NCBI GenBank assembly: GCA_033239525.1
Contig: BSYO01000004.1
Coordinates: 5,929,701-5,993,700, forward strand
Direction of reading: 5' to 3'
Length of the DNA stretch: 64,000 nt
From: Nepenthes gracilis
Lineage: Eukaryota; Streptophyta; Magnoliopsida; Caryophyllales; Nepenthaceae
Below are positions 22,577-34,832 of the stretch, piece after piece. The position numbers were made by a program, and so were the translations under genes. The stretch's first letter is position 1. Each line of letters opens with the position of its first letter. The notes below the pieces were generated by a model, which did no database searches, was not told the DNA's origin, and was given only the letters and a program-made list of their open reading frames with translations.

Positions 22577-24713
22577 AAAATATTCCAGCAAGTCATTCTC
22601 GCTGAACGTGCTTTGCAACCCGTGAATGAAATCCGCAAATGCGTCAATAATCATCAAGGTGACGTCTTTTCGCTGATTATGCCACGCTGCCCACAAAAAC
22701 AAACAAAAAAATACACCAATTTGTAACATTAACAAAATGTTGTCATAAGCATTTTTTTTTTTACAGGTTACATTCACTTTACCGGGGGCAGTTATATTGT
22801 GGGTGCTCAAACCCATCAACAACGAACATAATTAAGTCTCCAAAATCATAAACCTTATAATGCCCCTTTGAGAAGATGAACACTATACAGATATTTATTG
22901 TAAGACATATTAACAGTCCAATCAGTCAAGGTCCTAATTTCTTGACCTTGTCTTCGTATTGTCGGGTTATACCGTCACCCACGTAAATGAATTGGGAGGA
23001 AAAAATGGACCAGTAACGACAACAACTACACAGGGGACAAACAACAATTACAAAATAACTAGATAAGACATAAACAATTTTTCGTAGAAAACCCTTTTCT
23101 AAATATGAGGGAACAATCACAGGACTGTACGTCCACAAAGCTTCACTATATAAAATCGGTTATACAAACCCCAAATGCAAGAGCTCGGCTCCTTGTATCA
23201 AATCGACCCAAGTAGAAATGTGTGCAAAAAAGATCTCCAGGAAAACTCTCCTCTCTTTTCTCTCTTTTATTCACTTTCTCTCACTAACGGCACTTACTGG
23301 TCTTTAATTTTACAAGTAATTTCTCTCCCACAATCGCACTCTTTTTTATAAACCCTAAAAAAAGTTTTACGCTTTTTTTTATTGTGGGCCACTGGGACCG
23401 ACAACCGGTCATCCTTCAATATAAACAATCCGGTTCTCTTTCGAACTAAGCGGTCTGGGTGCCCTTCAGCATTGGCACCGGTTTGGTTACCCTATGGCCT
23501 CGGCACTGCCTAGTCGTCCTCTACTCCGATCTGATTGCCCTTCGACCACTTCGCCGCACGCGCGAAGTAACAGTACTCTGCCTCAACATAACCTATGTGT
23601 ATCATCGTCCAAATCTGCTGAATGACCGATCAACCAAGTACGAGCCCACACAGAAGCGACTTATAACCCAACACATATTTCATCTAAACATCCTCCAGCA
23701 CGGGTTTTAATTCGTAGCAAAACTTGATCGTTCCTTCAATGTCATCAATGCTGAGTGATCAGACAGTAGATCTATATTAAGTCACCCAACCTCTTAACCA
23801 AATAAACAAATATAACTTATATGAAGGAAAAAACTGCACCTTCCATCACCCAGCAATTCCAGAAGATGATTCATGTCATTAGGAATGTTAGAACTACTCA
23901 AAACATTGCAGATAAGATCTTCAAGTCGTTTATAATCTGCATCCATAAGGTTATTTCCACTGCCTTCATCAGTGTTGACAAATTCTAAATACCAGAACTT
24001 AATTTTTCTGGCCAGTACTAGATTGTCCACAGTAAAACCAGTCATGGCTAATCCAAATTTATGAAGTTCAACAATACACTTATGTAAAGACACTATCAAT
24101 TATTTTTTGATATTAAACTCAATTCATTATTTGGAATTCATACATAACAGGTATGTAATCATGACATTCACTATATCATGACTAGGATGTTGATGCATTT
24201 GTAACCATTATCAACATACTTGAACATTTCTTTAAACTTGTCAGAGATGAAGAATACCAAATTTCCCATGGCGGGAGTACTAAGGATATTGCTGGTGTAA
24301 TTCCCATGCTTCTCAACTCTGGCTAACCATTGTGGGAAATCACAAGTGTATTTTTCATACAGATCACACGTTTTTATCTACGTAAACCCAAAAAATTGTA
24401 TCATATGCTTGGATGGTCACTGATACATTACTGAGAGTCAATACACCAGTACCGTGCCGATGTTGTGAATCTGAAAATTGAATAATATTGCACCCCAATG
24501 TAGCCTTGAAAAGAGGTGGTCATAACAAAAATGATAATAATAATTAGAAAGCTTTAATTGATACCAAATACATTTTAAATTACTCGGCTGTAACATATCA
24601 ACATACCATTTATGTTTGCGCACAATTGCTTGAGATTGATGACATAAATTCCAGATATGCAGTAGTACTTCGCAGGCTGTGACTTCGTGTGCAGCCTTAT
24701 CACAGATTTTCAT
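22577..24713 (-). pseudogene. Exon-like remnants of an unrecognised, possibly pseudokinase gene
   Basis: Four minus-strand blocks look like exons because open frames end at plausible splice sites. Block 1 is about 24638-24713 (HEVTACEVLLHIWNLC) and ends before GTATGTTG. Block 2 is about 24236-24387 (VEKHGNYTSNILSTPAMG, FFISDKFKEMF) and also ends before GTATGTTG. Block 3 is 23840-24092 (ELHKFGLAMTGFTVDNLVL, KIKFWYLEFV, DADYKRLEDLI). Block 4 is 22577-22686 (RKDVTLMIIDAFADFIHGL). Block 3 resembles kinase subdomains VIb-VII with the HRD and DFG residues replaced. The phases of blocks 2, 3 and 4 do not join in frame, so exons are missing or the gene is dead. LTR-like DNA (about 23170-23671, ending CCCAACA) separates blocks 3 and 4. 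I do not recognise the family. Confidence 0.35.
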
Positions 24714-25060
24714 AGTGGCAGGGGCTCACGAGATGTTTTTATTAACTGCATTTACCAATAAATATCAGGATTAGCAGAACAAATATTCATAAGAGATGGT
24801 TTGATTTTTCTCCTCTTTCGGTAATCTCTTTTCAGATGATTGTTTGCATTTTAAAATAAAAGCATACTCATGCTTAAATTAGGATGGGATGTTTGTGAAC
24901 TATCCGTAATTGGCAACGTGCTTAAATTATGATGGGTTTGTTTGTGGCCTTTCCGAGTTCTATGTTTTTGTTAAATTAAAGGCTATGGATGTTGGAGGGA
25001 TACCCTCACTTCACGACCAGAAGTAAGGTCAAGCCAACCAGGATGAGAAAGTCAAGCCAG

Positions 25061-25095
<35 letters not shown>

Positions 25096-26637
25096 ATATT
25101 TTTGCAAGCACAGAAGAATGCAGAAGAGTGTAGATGCTTCGTCTGTTAATGGTTTAAAGCACTAATTTTCTCTGCATACCTTTCATTCCCACAATTTTGC
25201 CCCTCTAACGTATCCACCGCTTTCCATGCAGTTAACTCAACCATTTATACTCTAAATTTTTTTATTATAAGGATTCGTACTCTCTTAATTAACCATTTTG
25301 CACATCAAAAAAAAAAAAAACAGTCAGTCAGAGTTGTTTCTTTTTTTCTGTAATCCTTAGTGCAAGTTCTTCCAAAGTTGGATTTTCATCTTTCACATAA
25401 TATTTTGATAATTTGTTTTATCATAATTTATGATACCTATCTGAAATTTGTTTTGCCATAAAGGTGGATCTATAAGAAGCGATGATCACCTGATTCAAAA
25501 TCCAAGTCAGCCACAACCCCAATCTTACACACCACAAATAATAAAGTTGAGAGACACAAAGTGTTGCATCCGGAGAAACCTCTCCGATATTTAAGCTAAT
25601 ATTGCCTTGAGTAGAGTAAGAGTGCTAGGGATTTACCAACTATTGGAACTCAGTTGCATGACTTATTTGCTAGTGGTATAATGTGGAAAAGTTGATGTAC
25701 CACCCGATTTTCTTACACATACTAATAATGTCACTATTAATATATATTGGATTAATGTGCTAAATAATTATTGTAACTTTTTATATTATGTTTATAAATT
25801 ATGATGTCATTGAAATAATTTTGATTCAATTTGAAAAATAATTATTTAAGGAAAATCTAAAGAAAATTAAAATTCGAGAAATTAGTCTCAATGTCCAATG
25901 AGTGCCTTACTTATACATAAGCGCATTTTAGGCAAAATTTGTACGCCTGCAGTGCGCTTGCACAGCGCACATGTGTGTTTGTGACAAAATGTTAACACCT
26001 GATGTGTACTTAAGTGACACTTATGAGCGGTATAAATTATACCTTAACACCTAATTTGCGCTTGATTGGCACATATGTGCTGGTTTTTTTTATATATATC
26101 TAGACTTCTTGGTTGATTTTGAATCATTCTAAGCTGATTTTTGACAGAAGAGAAAGATAGAGAAGAGGAACATAGAGAGAAGAAGAAAGATAAAGGAGGA
26201 GAAGAAAAAATTAATGAAGAATCAAGAAATCTTTAGGTAAAATTAAGTAAAGACAAATGTATTAAAGCCAATTTTTTTTTTTACTAATCTTTTTTGATCT
26301 CTTTCTAAGCATGTCATCCCATTCCCATTTCATGAAAGTTTTATTAAATGCATGTTTTATATCCATACAGCTTATGTTTAAATATAGGATTTCGGCAATA
26401 TTACTTTTACAAGCCTTCCATTCTCAATTATATGCTTCTGCATGTCTTGAATTTTTATCTAACTATTTATGCATACTTTATAACTAAAATGAATTGATAA
26501 AATTATATAAACTATGATGATTCCTACAATTTCTATAATAAATAATTTCTGCATGCTTGTAAATCACACAATATAACACTTGTATGTTTTCAAAATGTAT
26601 TTTAAAGTTTTTGCATGACTTATGATTTACTGCATAA
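24714..26637. other. Non-coding DNA with a (GA)n microsatellite
   Basis: No supported gene. Contains the GA repeat at 25063-25091 and A-rich runs. A region at about 25900-26090 has repeated GCGC(T)TG-CACAG-like words but no identifiable element. Confidence 0.45.
25063..25091. repeat. (GA)n microsatellite
   Basis: About fourteen AG units. Confidence 0.95.
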
Positions 26638-27410
26638 TGTTGTGTCCTCGGATCTTGCGCACTTGTACGGAACGAGGATCTAGCTGAGTCCGCTGATTGC
26701 TTTTGAGTACTCGGGCAAGATCTGTGCAACACAAAGAGTGAGATGAAATAAAGAAAAGAGTACGAGGACTAAGGCAGGCATAGTTTTTACGTGGAGAACT
26801 TTATCTTAAATGAGAAGAAAAAACTACGAGATTTTTGTCCGAGAACTTGCTTCACTATTGTATTTTGTTACAAGAGTGGGCCGAGATTTTAGGAAGTAAC
26901 AAACTACTCTCAAGCCTTTTCTCTTTCCTCTTTCTCTCTCTATAGTAGTTACACAAGTGTAAATGGTGGGATCATTTGTTTGGTAGACAATTAATGTATT
27001 TATAGTAGCTAAGTCCTCCCTTGTGGGGTGTCCACGTAGTACTGGCGTGTGCAGAGGAGCCTACCACCAGCTCTACCAATCTAATTTACTGCATCAAGGA
27101 GGTTACGTGCATGTTGACTGACTTTATGTGGCGTCACATCTGCAGTGATCGGGTGTGCCCTGCAGGCCATCATTCATTCTGCAGCCTGACAGGGTCAGCC
27201 ACTAAATCTCTGGCCGCTAGTTTTGCAGACGTGATGACGTCCGAGGCCCATGCCTGAGTCCACGGGCCAGAGTGGACTTTGAGTCCACTATCTCGCACGG
27301 GCTGACCCTAGTGCCTGGATCTCTTGGGCCTACTGAGTCTCTGTGGCATCAATGACCAATTCCATGAGGATGTCATATTCTAAATGAGCATTGGGTATCA
27401 GTACACATCA
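26638..27410. mobile_element. Solo LTR, family shared with 19562-20298
   Basis: 773 bp bounded by TGTTGTGTCCTCGG and GTATCAGTACACATCA. It aligns along its length with the LTR at 19562, visibly diverged. No internal region or target duplication was recognised, so it is probably a solo LTR. Confidence 0.65.
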
Positions 27411-29330
27411 ATTGCGTATCATATAACTGAAGAAATAAGGATGGAAATTCTATATAAGTTTGATGATAAGCTTATATATTCGTATTTGAGTCCAGTTTTC
27501 AATTCGATTAAGTACAGGCCATTAAAAAGAATTAATGGAATATATTCGAACATATTTTAATATATTATTAGTAAATCTAAGGTTGCGCCTAACTTTTATT
27601 GGTCATAAAAGTAGCATTCGACTTCATCTATAGAATTATATATAGACGGTTTGCCTAGAGTCTTAAGTAGTATCATATGGCCTTCCATTATATGGAAACA
27701 ATCATAACACAAACTTTAATATCCGCTCTTTATTAGTAAGGTCATCACCGATTTTTAGTCCTATATGAGTTTGGCATGATTTGAGCATATTTTATGTATT
27801 TGCACAGTTTGATATGTTTGACATTAAAATTCTAAATTTAAGCATGATTATGCATTTATACAATTCAGTATATACTGAATGATAGTTATGGGTTATGCAT
27901 GATAAGTTTGCAAAATAATGTAATTGGCTTTCTGAATATTTGATCATGTCATATTCTAGCTTGTTTCCTTTGATATATATGTCCACATATGATATAATAT
28001 ATACTTTATTGAGTAGTTGGCTCGGCTCTTACCTTTTTGCTAATCCATTATATTAACGAGCTTAGATTATTTGAAAGAGTTTTGAATTGAGAGATTTGTT
28101 ATTCGAATATTAGCTTAGGGGACTGTAATAGATTTAATGTTTTGCTGTAAATTAATATTTTAAGATATTAGTCTTTCAACTTTCAATTATTTTGATTATT
28201 ATTGTATCCGGTCAATGATGATATTAGAATGATGATATTTAAGTTTGATTTTTGAATTTTTTGAAGTTTGTTTTGATACTCTGAAATTAGTAAGATGATT
28301 TTTCCTTACATTTAATTCGATATTAGGTAATTATTAATTGTAGAGTCTGATGTAGGGAAGGAAAGTTGGGGAAGAGAAACAGAATGGTAGAGATAAGAAT
28401 AGAAATCAGAAGAGTAATGACAAAAACAAAAATCAGAGAGATAGAGATAATAACAGAAATCAGAGGGGTAGAGACAAGAATAGAGGTCAGAGGGGTAGAA
28501 ATAAGAAAGAGAGGAAACCAAAGGAGAGAGAGAGAAGAAAATCACAATACTCAATTACATTCAATTTCTTAAATAATAGAAGTAGGATCCTTATATAGAA
28601 AATCTGAATCCTAGACTAAGTTGGAAAGAAATATAACTTACTAAAGAAATATAATTTAAATTCCTAAAATAAAAAAAAATCTTAATCAAATAAAATCGTA
28701 ACATAATAAAAGTAAATAAAATTATAATCTTTCAAATAAAATAAAATTAAAGGAAATCAAAGTAAATCTCTTCTAATTTGGTATAATTTGGATGTCCGCA
28801 TTAATTCTCCCCGTATGACTGAAACTTGACCCTGTCGAGTTAAAATTTTGGTAATAAACTTCTAACCGTAAGTCGAGCAACGGTGCAAGCTGTCGTCTAC
28901 GTTGATAGACACGTGGGAGGAGAACCAAAACCGTATTGAGCCACTAATATTGCCTTGAAAGAATAGGACTTGAGCCTGAAGATGTGCAATCATACGGACT
29001 CTGAGAAAGTTATAATATACCTAGGTCAAACTGGTGGCATGTCTCACGTGCAATCCAAGTATTCTCGGATTCTGGTTAGCCAACCCAATGGACAAGAAAG
29101 CGTTGAATGGCCCCATCCATGGTGAACAAAACCTGGAGGTAATCTTACCCACTTGTATGAGATTGTCTTGCAATGAGGATCTGCTATTGTTTGGATTTTA
29201 TTTCCTGTGTATTCATTTTTTTTTCCATTTTTTTCTTTCTCTCTCTTTTTTTCCTCTTTTTTTTTCTTCTCTCCATTTTTTATTTTTTTATTGTTTATTG
29301 TTTTTATTTCTTCCACCTTGGATTTATACC
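27411..29330. other. Non-coding DNA with an AG-rich repeat
   Basis: At about 28360-28520 there are imperfect ~36 bp repeats of the type AGAGATAAGAATAGAAATCAG. In one frame these read as Arg/Asn/Asp/Gln-rich peptide, possibly a decayed gag tail, but nothing firm. Around 28790-29160 is unique-looking DNA of moderate GC that may be the end of a gypsy element. No gene is supported. Confidence 0.35.
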
Positions 29331-29331
29331 T

Positions 29332-29334
<3 letters not shown>

Positions 29335-29374
<40 letters not shown>

Positions 29375-29375
29375 C
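29335..29375. repeat. (TA)n microsatellite
   Basis: About 35-40 bp of alternating TA, preceded by long T-rich tracts. Confidence 0.95.
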
Positions 29376-31850
29376 ACGAGCGTTAAAGGCCTTAGCTCCT
29401 TCAACACAGACGCAAAAAGGGAGAAGAAGCGACTGCTCAGAGTGTACAATTTCTCTCTGTTTCAAGCGAAGGTGGATACTTGCAAGATCTAGATGGAGGA
29501 TTGAAGAAGATTTGTGTTTAGTTGTATTCGTAATTTTGAGAAATATTTGGAATTTTATGTACTAGATTTGTATATATTTTGAGTTGTCCATGGTTTGTAT
29601 CCGATGAGCCAGGGTAAATGTTATGAATGATTTTTTGATGTTGTACATTGGGTACCTTGCAGCTATTTTGGGTGTGAGTAGGTATTCATATTATTACAGG
29701 CCAAACGGGATTAGTTCAGCCGGTTCCTATATCCACTGCAAGATTATAGTTTATTATGTTACTGTTTGTGATTCAGTTTGAATCGTCTGACCCGGCTTGG
29801 GTTATTTGGGTTTTAATCAACCATAGATGATTATTATTTTAATGTCATTATTATCAACCAATGTTTGCCGGGGTCGTGATAGTTGAACTATCTACGTGGC
29901 TTAACGGGAGATGATTGGCCTGTGGGAGGTGGCTTTCCTTGTGGCTTTAGAGCTAAAGAATACTTGGTCTTCGGGCAAGAACCTCTATCCATTTACTTGC
30001 GTCATGACATTGCCCGATTCCTTATAAAATAAACTAGACCGTACAAATTACGACGTTGACTCCCAATAAAATAATCATCCTTCTATCTCACAATAGCATT
30101 ATTTTAAGCACAGACAAAACTCCCTAAAAACATGTGAGGGTAAACCATAAATGTTCTTTTCACAGCAGAAATCCGGCCTCAGCCAAAACATAACCAAAAT
30201 AGAATTGTACACATATATCTAAGTGCATTCTAACACAGAATTTTACAACAACTTAATATAGAACACAATTTCTACATTACACATGAAAATACACTAGTAT
30301 TTTCATTTTACCCTTCAACATGACCCACGGGGTAGTAATGTATTTATACTATTAATTATGAAATAACAAATCTACAAAAGGATTTGTGAATTTATGTCAA
30401 AATAACCGTTTTACCCCGCACCACAATACATGACTAGGGTATTTTGGTAATTTGTCTGTCATCATATTTTCTTTTAACAATCATGATATTTTATATATTT
30501 ATAAGGTCAAAATCCAGAAACCATGAATCAACAATCTAATATTACAATTTTTAATGTGTAGTCATCATAACTGTTATTTCTCTGAACCCATAATATAACT
30601 TGAAATATATGACTCTAAGGCATCATAAATAGGTAAGATAATACATAGATCTGTACTTGTTATTAAGACATATACATGCTCCACAAGTATCATAATTTTC
30701 ACCCTTATGAAATTCAAATCTCCTCAAAAAATATTAGATCTAAACATATTATACCATAATTCTTCATTATCATGCATAATAACTTCTTCCTCATGTCTTA
30801 ACCTACCATGGCTGAACCATTAAGTAACTTCATCTATCATAACATGTTAAGGAAGAATTATTTATCATTACTCTTATAAACTTTGGATTGATTATGAACT
30901 CTAGTGAAGGATTTGATTTACTTGGATGAATGGAGACCTTTCTTCTATTTTCCTTGTTCCTTGTCCTAGCCTCCAAGTTTTTCCTCTTCTCCTGTCTCTC
31001 AATTTTTTTTCTTCTGAATGTACCCCAAGCCTTAATCCTTTTTAACTACTGATAGCACCAAGGGAATTTATCTAACTTAAGATTAGTCCATATTCACACA
31101 CTAGCCCTTAACATACTCGGTCACTTCACAAGCATAACCCCCACTAAGTTAATTCTCCACTTAACACAACATTAACCACTCTTAGTATAGGAAGGTACTT
31201 TAAACAAACTTATTAATTCCTAAATATTTAATGTTTCATATTAATCATGAGCAACGAGGAGAGCTAACCAAAACCAGTATACCCAAACCAACTCTTAAAA
31301 TAGTTTCACAATACAACCTCTATACTAAGGCTTGTAACAGTTCCCTTTTCAGAAGAAGGTGGTTACAATTTCTCATTATTTAACAAGTGGGAAGTAACCC
31401 TTTCGTCTTTATTTTAACCCTTACTCTTCTTATTGCTAGCTTCTCGCATACAAAGAAAATAATTGCCAAGTTCATGAGCCCTAATATAGAAAGTCCCTAA
31501 TAGATACATTACACAAATCAACCATGCAGTTTGACAGCTTCCTCAGCACTTCAATAATTATGGAGTGTGCTTAGCATTACTGGCTGAAGGTGCATCAACA
31601 CATTGACAAAATCTATATAACCTAGCCATGACACTATAAATATTATTTATAGTGACAGCCAACTGCTGAGATGGGCTCTATCCAAGGGAAGACCTCTTCA
31701 TCCCGTCTTCCAACTCACTCTACATTAGCCCATCCACCAAAACAAGAAAGGCTATAAGAAAATTCGGCAACAGCAAGACATATTGTGCATGTACCTATAT
31801 AATCAAATCCATAACTTGATTACAACTTGAAGCGTCCCTGGTTCCCGAGT
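29376..31850. other. AT-rich non-coding DNA
   Basis: No gene or repeat could be assigned. It may include old LTR sequence but no boundary motif was found. Confidence 0.4.
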
Positions 31851-32950
31851 TGTGGCACGGATGGGTCCGATCGCCGTCGTTACTAACCTGGAACCTACGC
31901 ATCACAAACTACAAACGATAGGTCAGAAGATTGATAGGACTCACTCCCCGATTTATCCTTCGACGCTCAAGTCAGAATTCTTTCTCAAGAAATAAAAAGA
32001 TATAAGAAGAATACTGAATAACACATAATTGCATGTGAATGGGGGATGTGAGAGGAAGACTGACTCTTGTTGGTGCGCCTAATGAGGGTAGTTTGGAGAG
32101 GAAGGACGACTAGGCTCTTACTGGTGCACCCGACAAGGAGCGACGTAGAAAGGAAGGAGGTCTGGACTCCTTTCTAATTGCACGCAGTCAGTGGCTCACT
32201 AGGGTTACACTCGGTGAGTGACTCATTATGGACGCACTCGACAAGAAGTGGCTCACTATGGATACACTCGGCAGGGGGTAACTCACTATGGATGCACTCA
32301 ATAGGGAGTGGCTCACTATGGATGAGAAAGAGTTATGTTGAGAAAGAGAGTTTAGTTCTTTCTTGGCTCTTGAATCTCATTTGTGGGTGGTTTTTCACTA
32401 AGAGTGGTTCTCTTCTGGAAGTTGCTCCCCCTTGAGAGTTGTTCTCGGGAGGATGTCGTTGCTCCTTCTATCCCCCCCCTTTTCTCCCCCTTGAGGCCGA
32501 GGGCGGTACGGAGTATTTATAATGCTTCGGGGGTGAAGGTTTGACATCAAAGCTTGCGATAGGTGTTCCATCAGGATTCGCCGGCCGCTGGGACGTTGAC
32601 GGAAGTCACTGTGTCAGATATCATCTTGCGATAGTGAGGAGGCCGTGAGTGGTCCCCTGGTTCAGTCGTCAGATGACTTCAAGCGGTGCTCCGCATGCAC
32701 GTACTCTGACCGCTTTGTTTGCTGCCTATCTGAGGGCCTTTCGAATTAGTCTATCTGGCTGTATTGTCGGTCAGGCAGCTGGCGCTTATCCCCTTTGACA
32801 CTTCACTCCTTGGGTCCCATTCTAATTGCCACTTTGGTCTAGACCGGAATAAAATCCTTATTGGGGCTGAGCTTGTTGCTTGCTGGCCCCTTGTCGCATT
32901 GTCAGTTGGGCTTGGAACTGTACTGGCCTATGATACTACCGGACCCATCA
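31851..32950. mobile_element. Tat-like solo LTR (~1.1 kb) with an internal minisatellite
   Basis: Starts TGTGGCACGGATGGGTCC and ends GATACTACCGGACCCATCA. It carries the CGACGCTCAAGTCAG block shared with the LTRs at 15342 and 16408. An array of about four ~35 bp units (GTGGCTCACTATGGATGCACTC) sits at 32185-32330. No primer-binding site or polypurine tract adjoins it. Confidence 0.55.
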
Positions 32951-33232
32951 CAACTAATTGCGTATGACAACTCACACTTGAATATGTTAGTGCAGTTATC
33001 ACCAACCATATCTGATACATTTTAGTCTTCTACAATGAGAGGCATTGAAGAACCAACATCATCACTAGTAAGACGAACAGGGCCTATGAACGCACATATT
33101 GTTGAACAATCGACCTTTCAAGACACACAATGGCTAGTGAAAGCATATAGGCACCAAGGTCATTGTTTCTACTCTAAGAACAATCCCACAATATATAAAC
33201 ACGAAAGGGAGGATGAGCTAATTAGCTCGATG

Positions 33233-33600
33233 AATTTACACCTTCCGTTGTGGCTTGCTTTATCGGGCGATGAGGCAATGACAAGCAACCTCTCAGAATC
33301 TATTACGTACTGACAACCATATAAAATAAGCAAGCAGTAAACTTAGACCCCGCCATTGATGATATCACAAAGAACATACCTCAATCCATGCTTCCATGAA
33401 TTCATGACTTCCATAACCCCAGCGCAGCTTAATTGGTCCCAATATGTAACGAACCTCATTTAGGAATTCAAAACTCATGGGCTTCAAACATTTGTCGTGT
33501 AGAGTTTCATAGAAGAACTTAGGATTCCCGTTGATCGCGGAAATATGAAAACATCTGGCTGCGGCAACCCCATCAAACACCAGTATCGGTGACGCAATCG
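33233..33600 (-). pseudogene. Exon-like remnants, family unknown
   Basis: A minus-strand frame from about 33600 to 33383 (VFDGVAAARCFHISAINGNP, RYILGPIKLRWGYGSHEF, MEAWIE) ends directly before GTATGTTC, a plausible donor. A second block at 33233-33311 starts after TTGTCAG and ends before GTGTAAAT. The first frame is closed upstream by a stop and has no ATG. Donor style resembles the remnants at 22.6-24.7 kb, so they may be parts of one large broken gene; that link is inference. Confidence 0.3.
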
Positions 33601-33631
33601 GAATTCAAGCAGTCCTCGTTGCTGTTCAGCA

Positions 33632-33644
33632 TGTGCGTGCGTGC

Positions 33645-33687
<43 letters not shown>
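33632..33687. repeat. (GT)n microsatellite with GTGC start
   Basis: Four GTGC units followed by about twenty GT units. Confidence 0.95.
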
Positions 33688-33689
<2 letters not shown>

Positions 33690-34025
33690 CCCTTCAAAAC
33701 CCAGAATTTCCTCCTCTTCTCCAGCTATCCCGCACTATGATGAATAAAACCCTTCGAAATTTAGAGGAGAAGAGCAAAAATTTTGAAAGTTGGAGGAAAT
33801 TGTGCTATTGTTGGCATCGATGGTATTTCGAGATCAAAGGCCTCTATTTTTAAAAATAAAAATAAAAATCAATATCGAGATTGTTACTTATTTTAGGGTT
33901 AATAATTATGAGAATTTATTTTTAAAGATATTTTGCGGGCATAGAAGAATGCAGTAACGAGGGGCCCAAATTTAAAAAATAATGGGGCCGTTGGCCCCGT
34001 CCCATTTGTATCTCAAAAATAAAAA

Positions 34026-34600
34026 TTTTTTTTTTTAATGTTAAATGTGCACGTACGAAAACGATGGCCCTGCATCATGGCGTAGGGCCAATGCAGCATT
34101 TTTCATCGGATCTTTTTTTTTAAATGTCAACTGTATACATACGGAAATAAGAGGTCCTGCATCGCAGGGTTGCAGTGCAGGGCCAATGCTGTAACATTCC
34201 ATCAACAGCCACAGCAAAAACTTTGTTTTTTTTAAACAAAATGGAGCTATGTGCGTGCGGCTTATCCACACGCATACAGTAATTTTTTATTTTAATTTAA
34301 ACATACACACAATCGTTGGATTCGTTTATAATCTAACATTTTCTGAACCCCCTCACCAGAATTAAAAAGAAAACCCTAACCAAAAGTAGCAACAAGCAAC
34401 CGGCCTCTCTCTCGGGAGCATAGCCTTTTTCGTCTCCCTCTCTCTCCTTGATCTCCTTCTACCTTCTTCATGCTTACTTTTTCGTCTCCGCTATAAAGAG
34501 GCGTCGATTGCCTGTGCTTTCTCTCTCTCGCCGTTCTCTCCCCACGTTGAAGTAACAACAAAAGAAACAAAGCCCGTGTGATTAGGATTTTTGATTTGGC
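34026..34600. repeat. Direct copy of the left hairpin arm
   Basis: Matches 34666-35265 at a 640 bp offset at its start (TTAAATGTGCACGTACG, then ATGGCCCTGCATCATGGCG, then GTGCGTGCGGCTTATCC) in the same orientation. It shows small indels and lacks part of the pyrimidine-rich section. No gene. Confidence 0.9.
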
Positions 34601-34832
34601 TGAGGCGTTGGCCGTCTGCTCACCTGCATCTTGGGCCACAAGCAGACCCGTCACAGTATCTCTTTTTTTTTTTTTTAATGTTAAATGTGCACGTACGAAA
34701 ACGATGGCCCTGCATCATGGCGTAGGGCCAATGCTGCAGCATTTTTTCATCGGATCTTTTTTTTTTTTAAATGTCAACTGTATACATACGGAAATAAGAG
34801 GTCCTGCATCGCAGGGTTGCAGTGCAGGGCCA

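Noticed and set aside
19562..27410. Interpretation as one complete LTR retrotransposon
   Set aside because: No primer-binding site, polypurine tract or gag-pol lies between the two LTRs, and they are clearly diverged.
28366..28572. Arg/Glu/Ile-rich frame
   Set aside because: Translation of an AG-rich imperfect repeat.
29034..29565. Phe/Tyr-rich frames of 130-152 codons
   Set aside because: Driven by T-rich tracts and the TA microsatellite.
34376..34654. Arg/Glu-rich 92-codon frame, with a relative at 35701-35916 on the other strand
   Set aside because: Same GA/CT-rich part of the repeated hairpin arms read in different copies; no family similarity.
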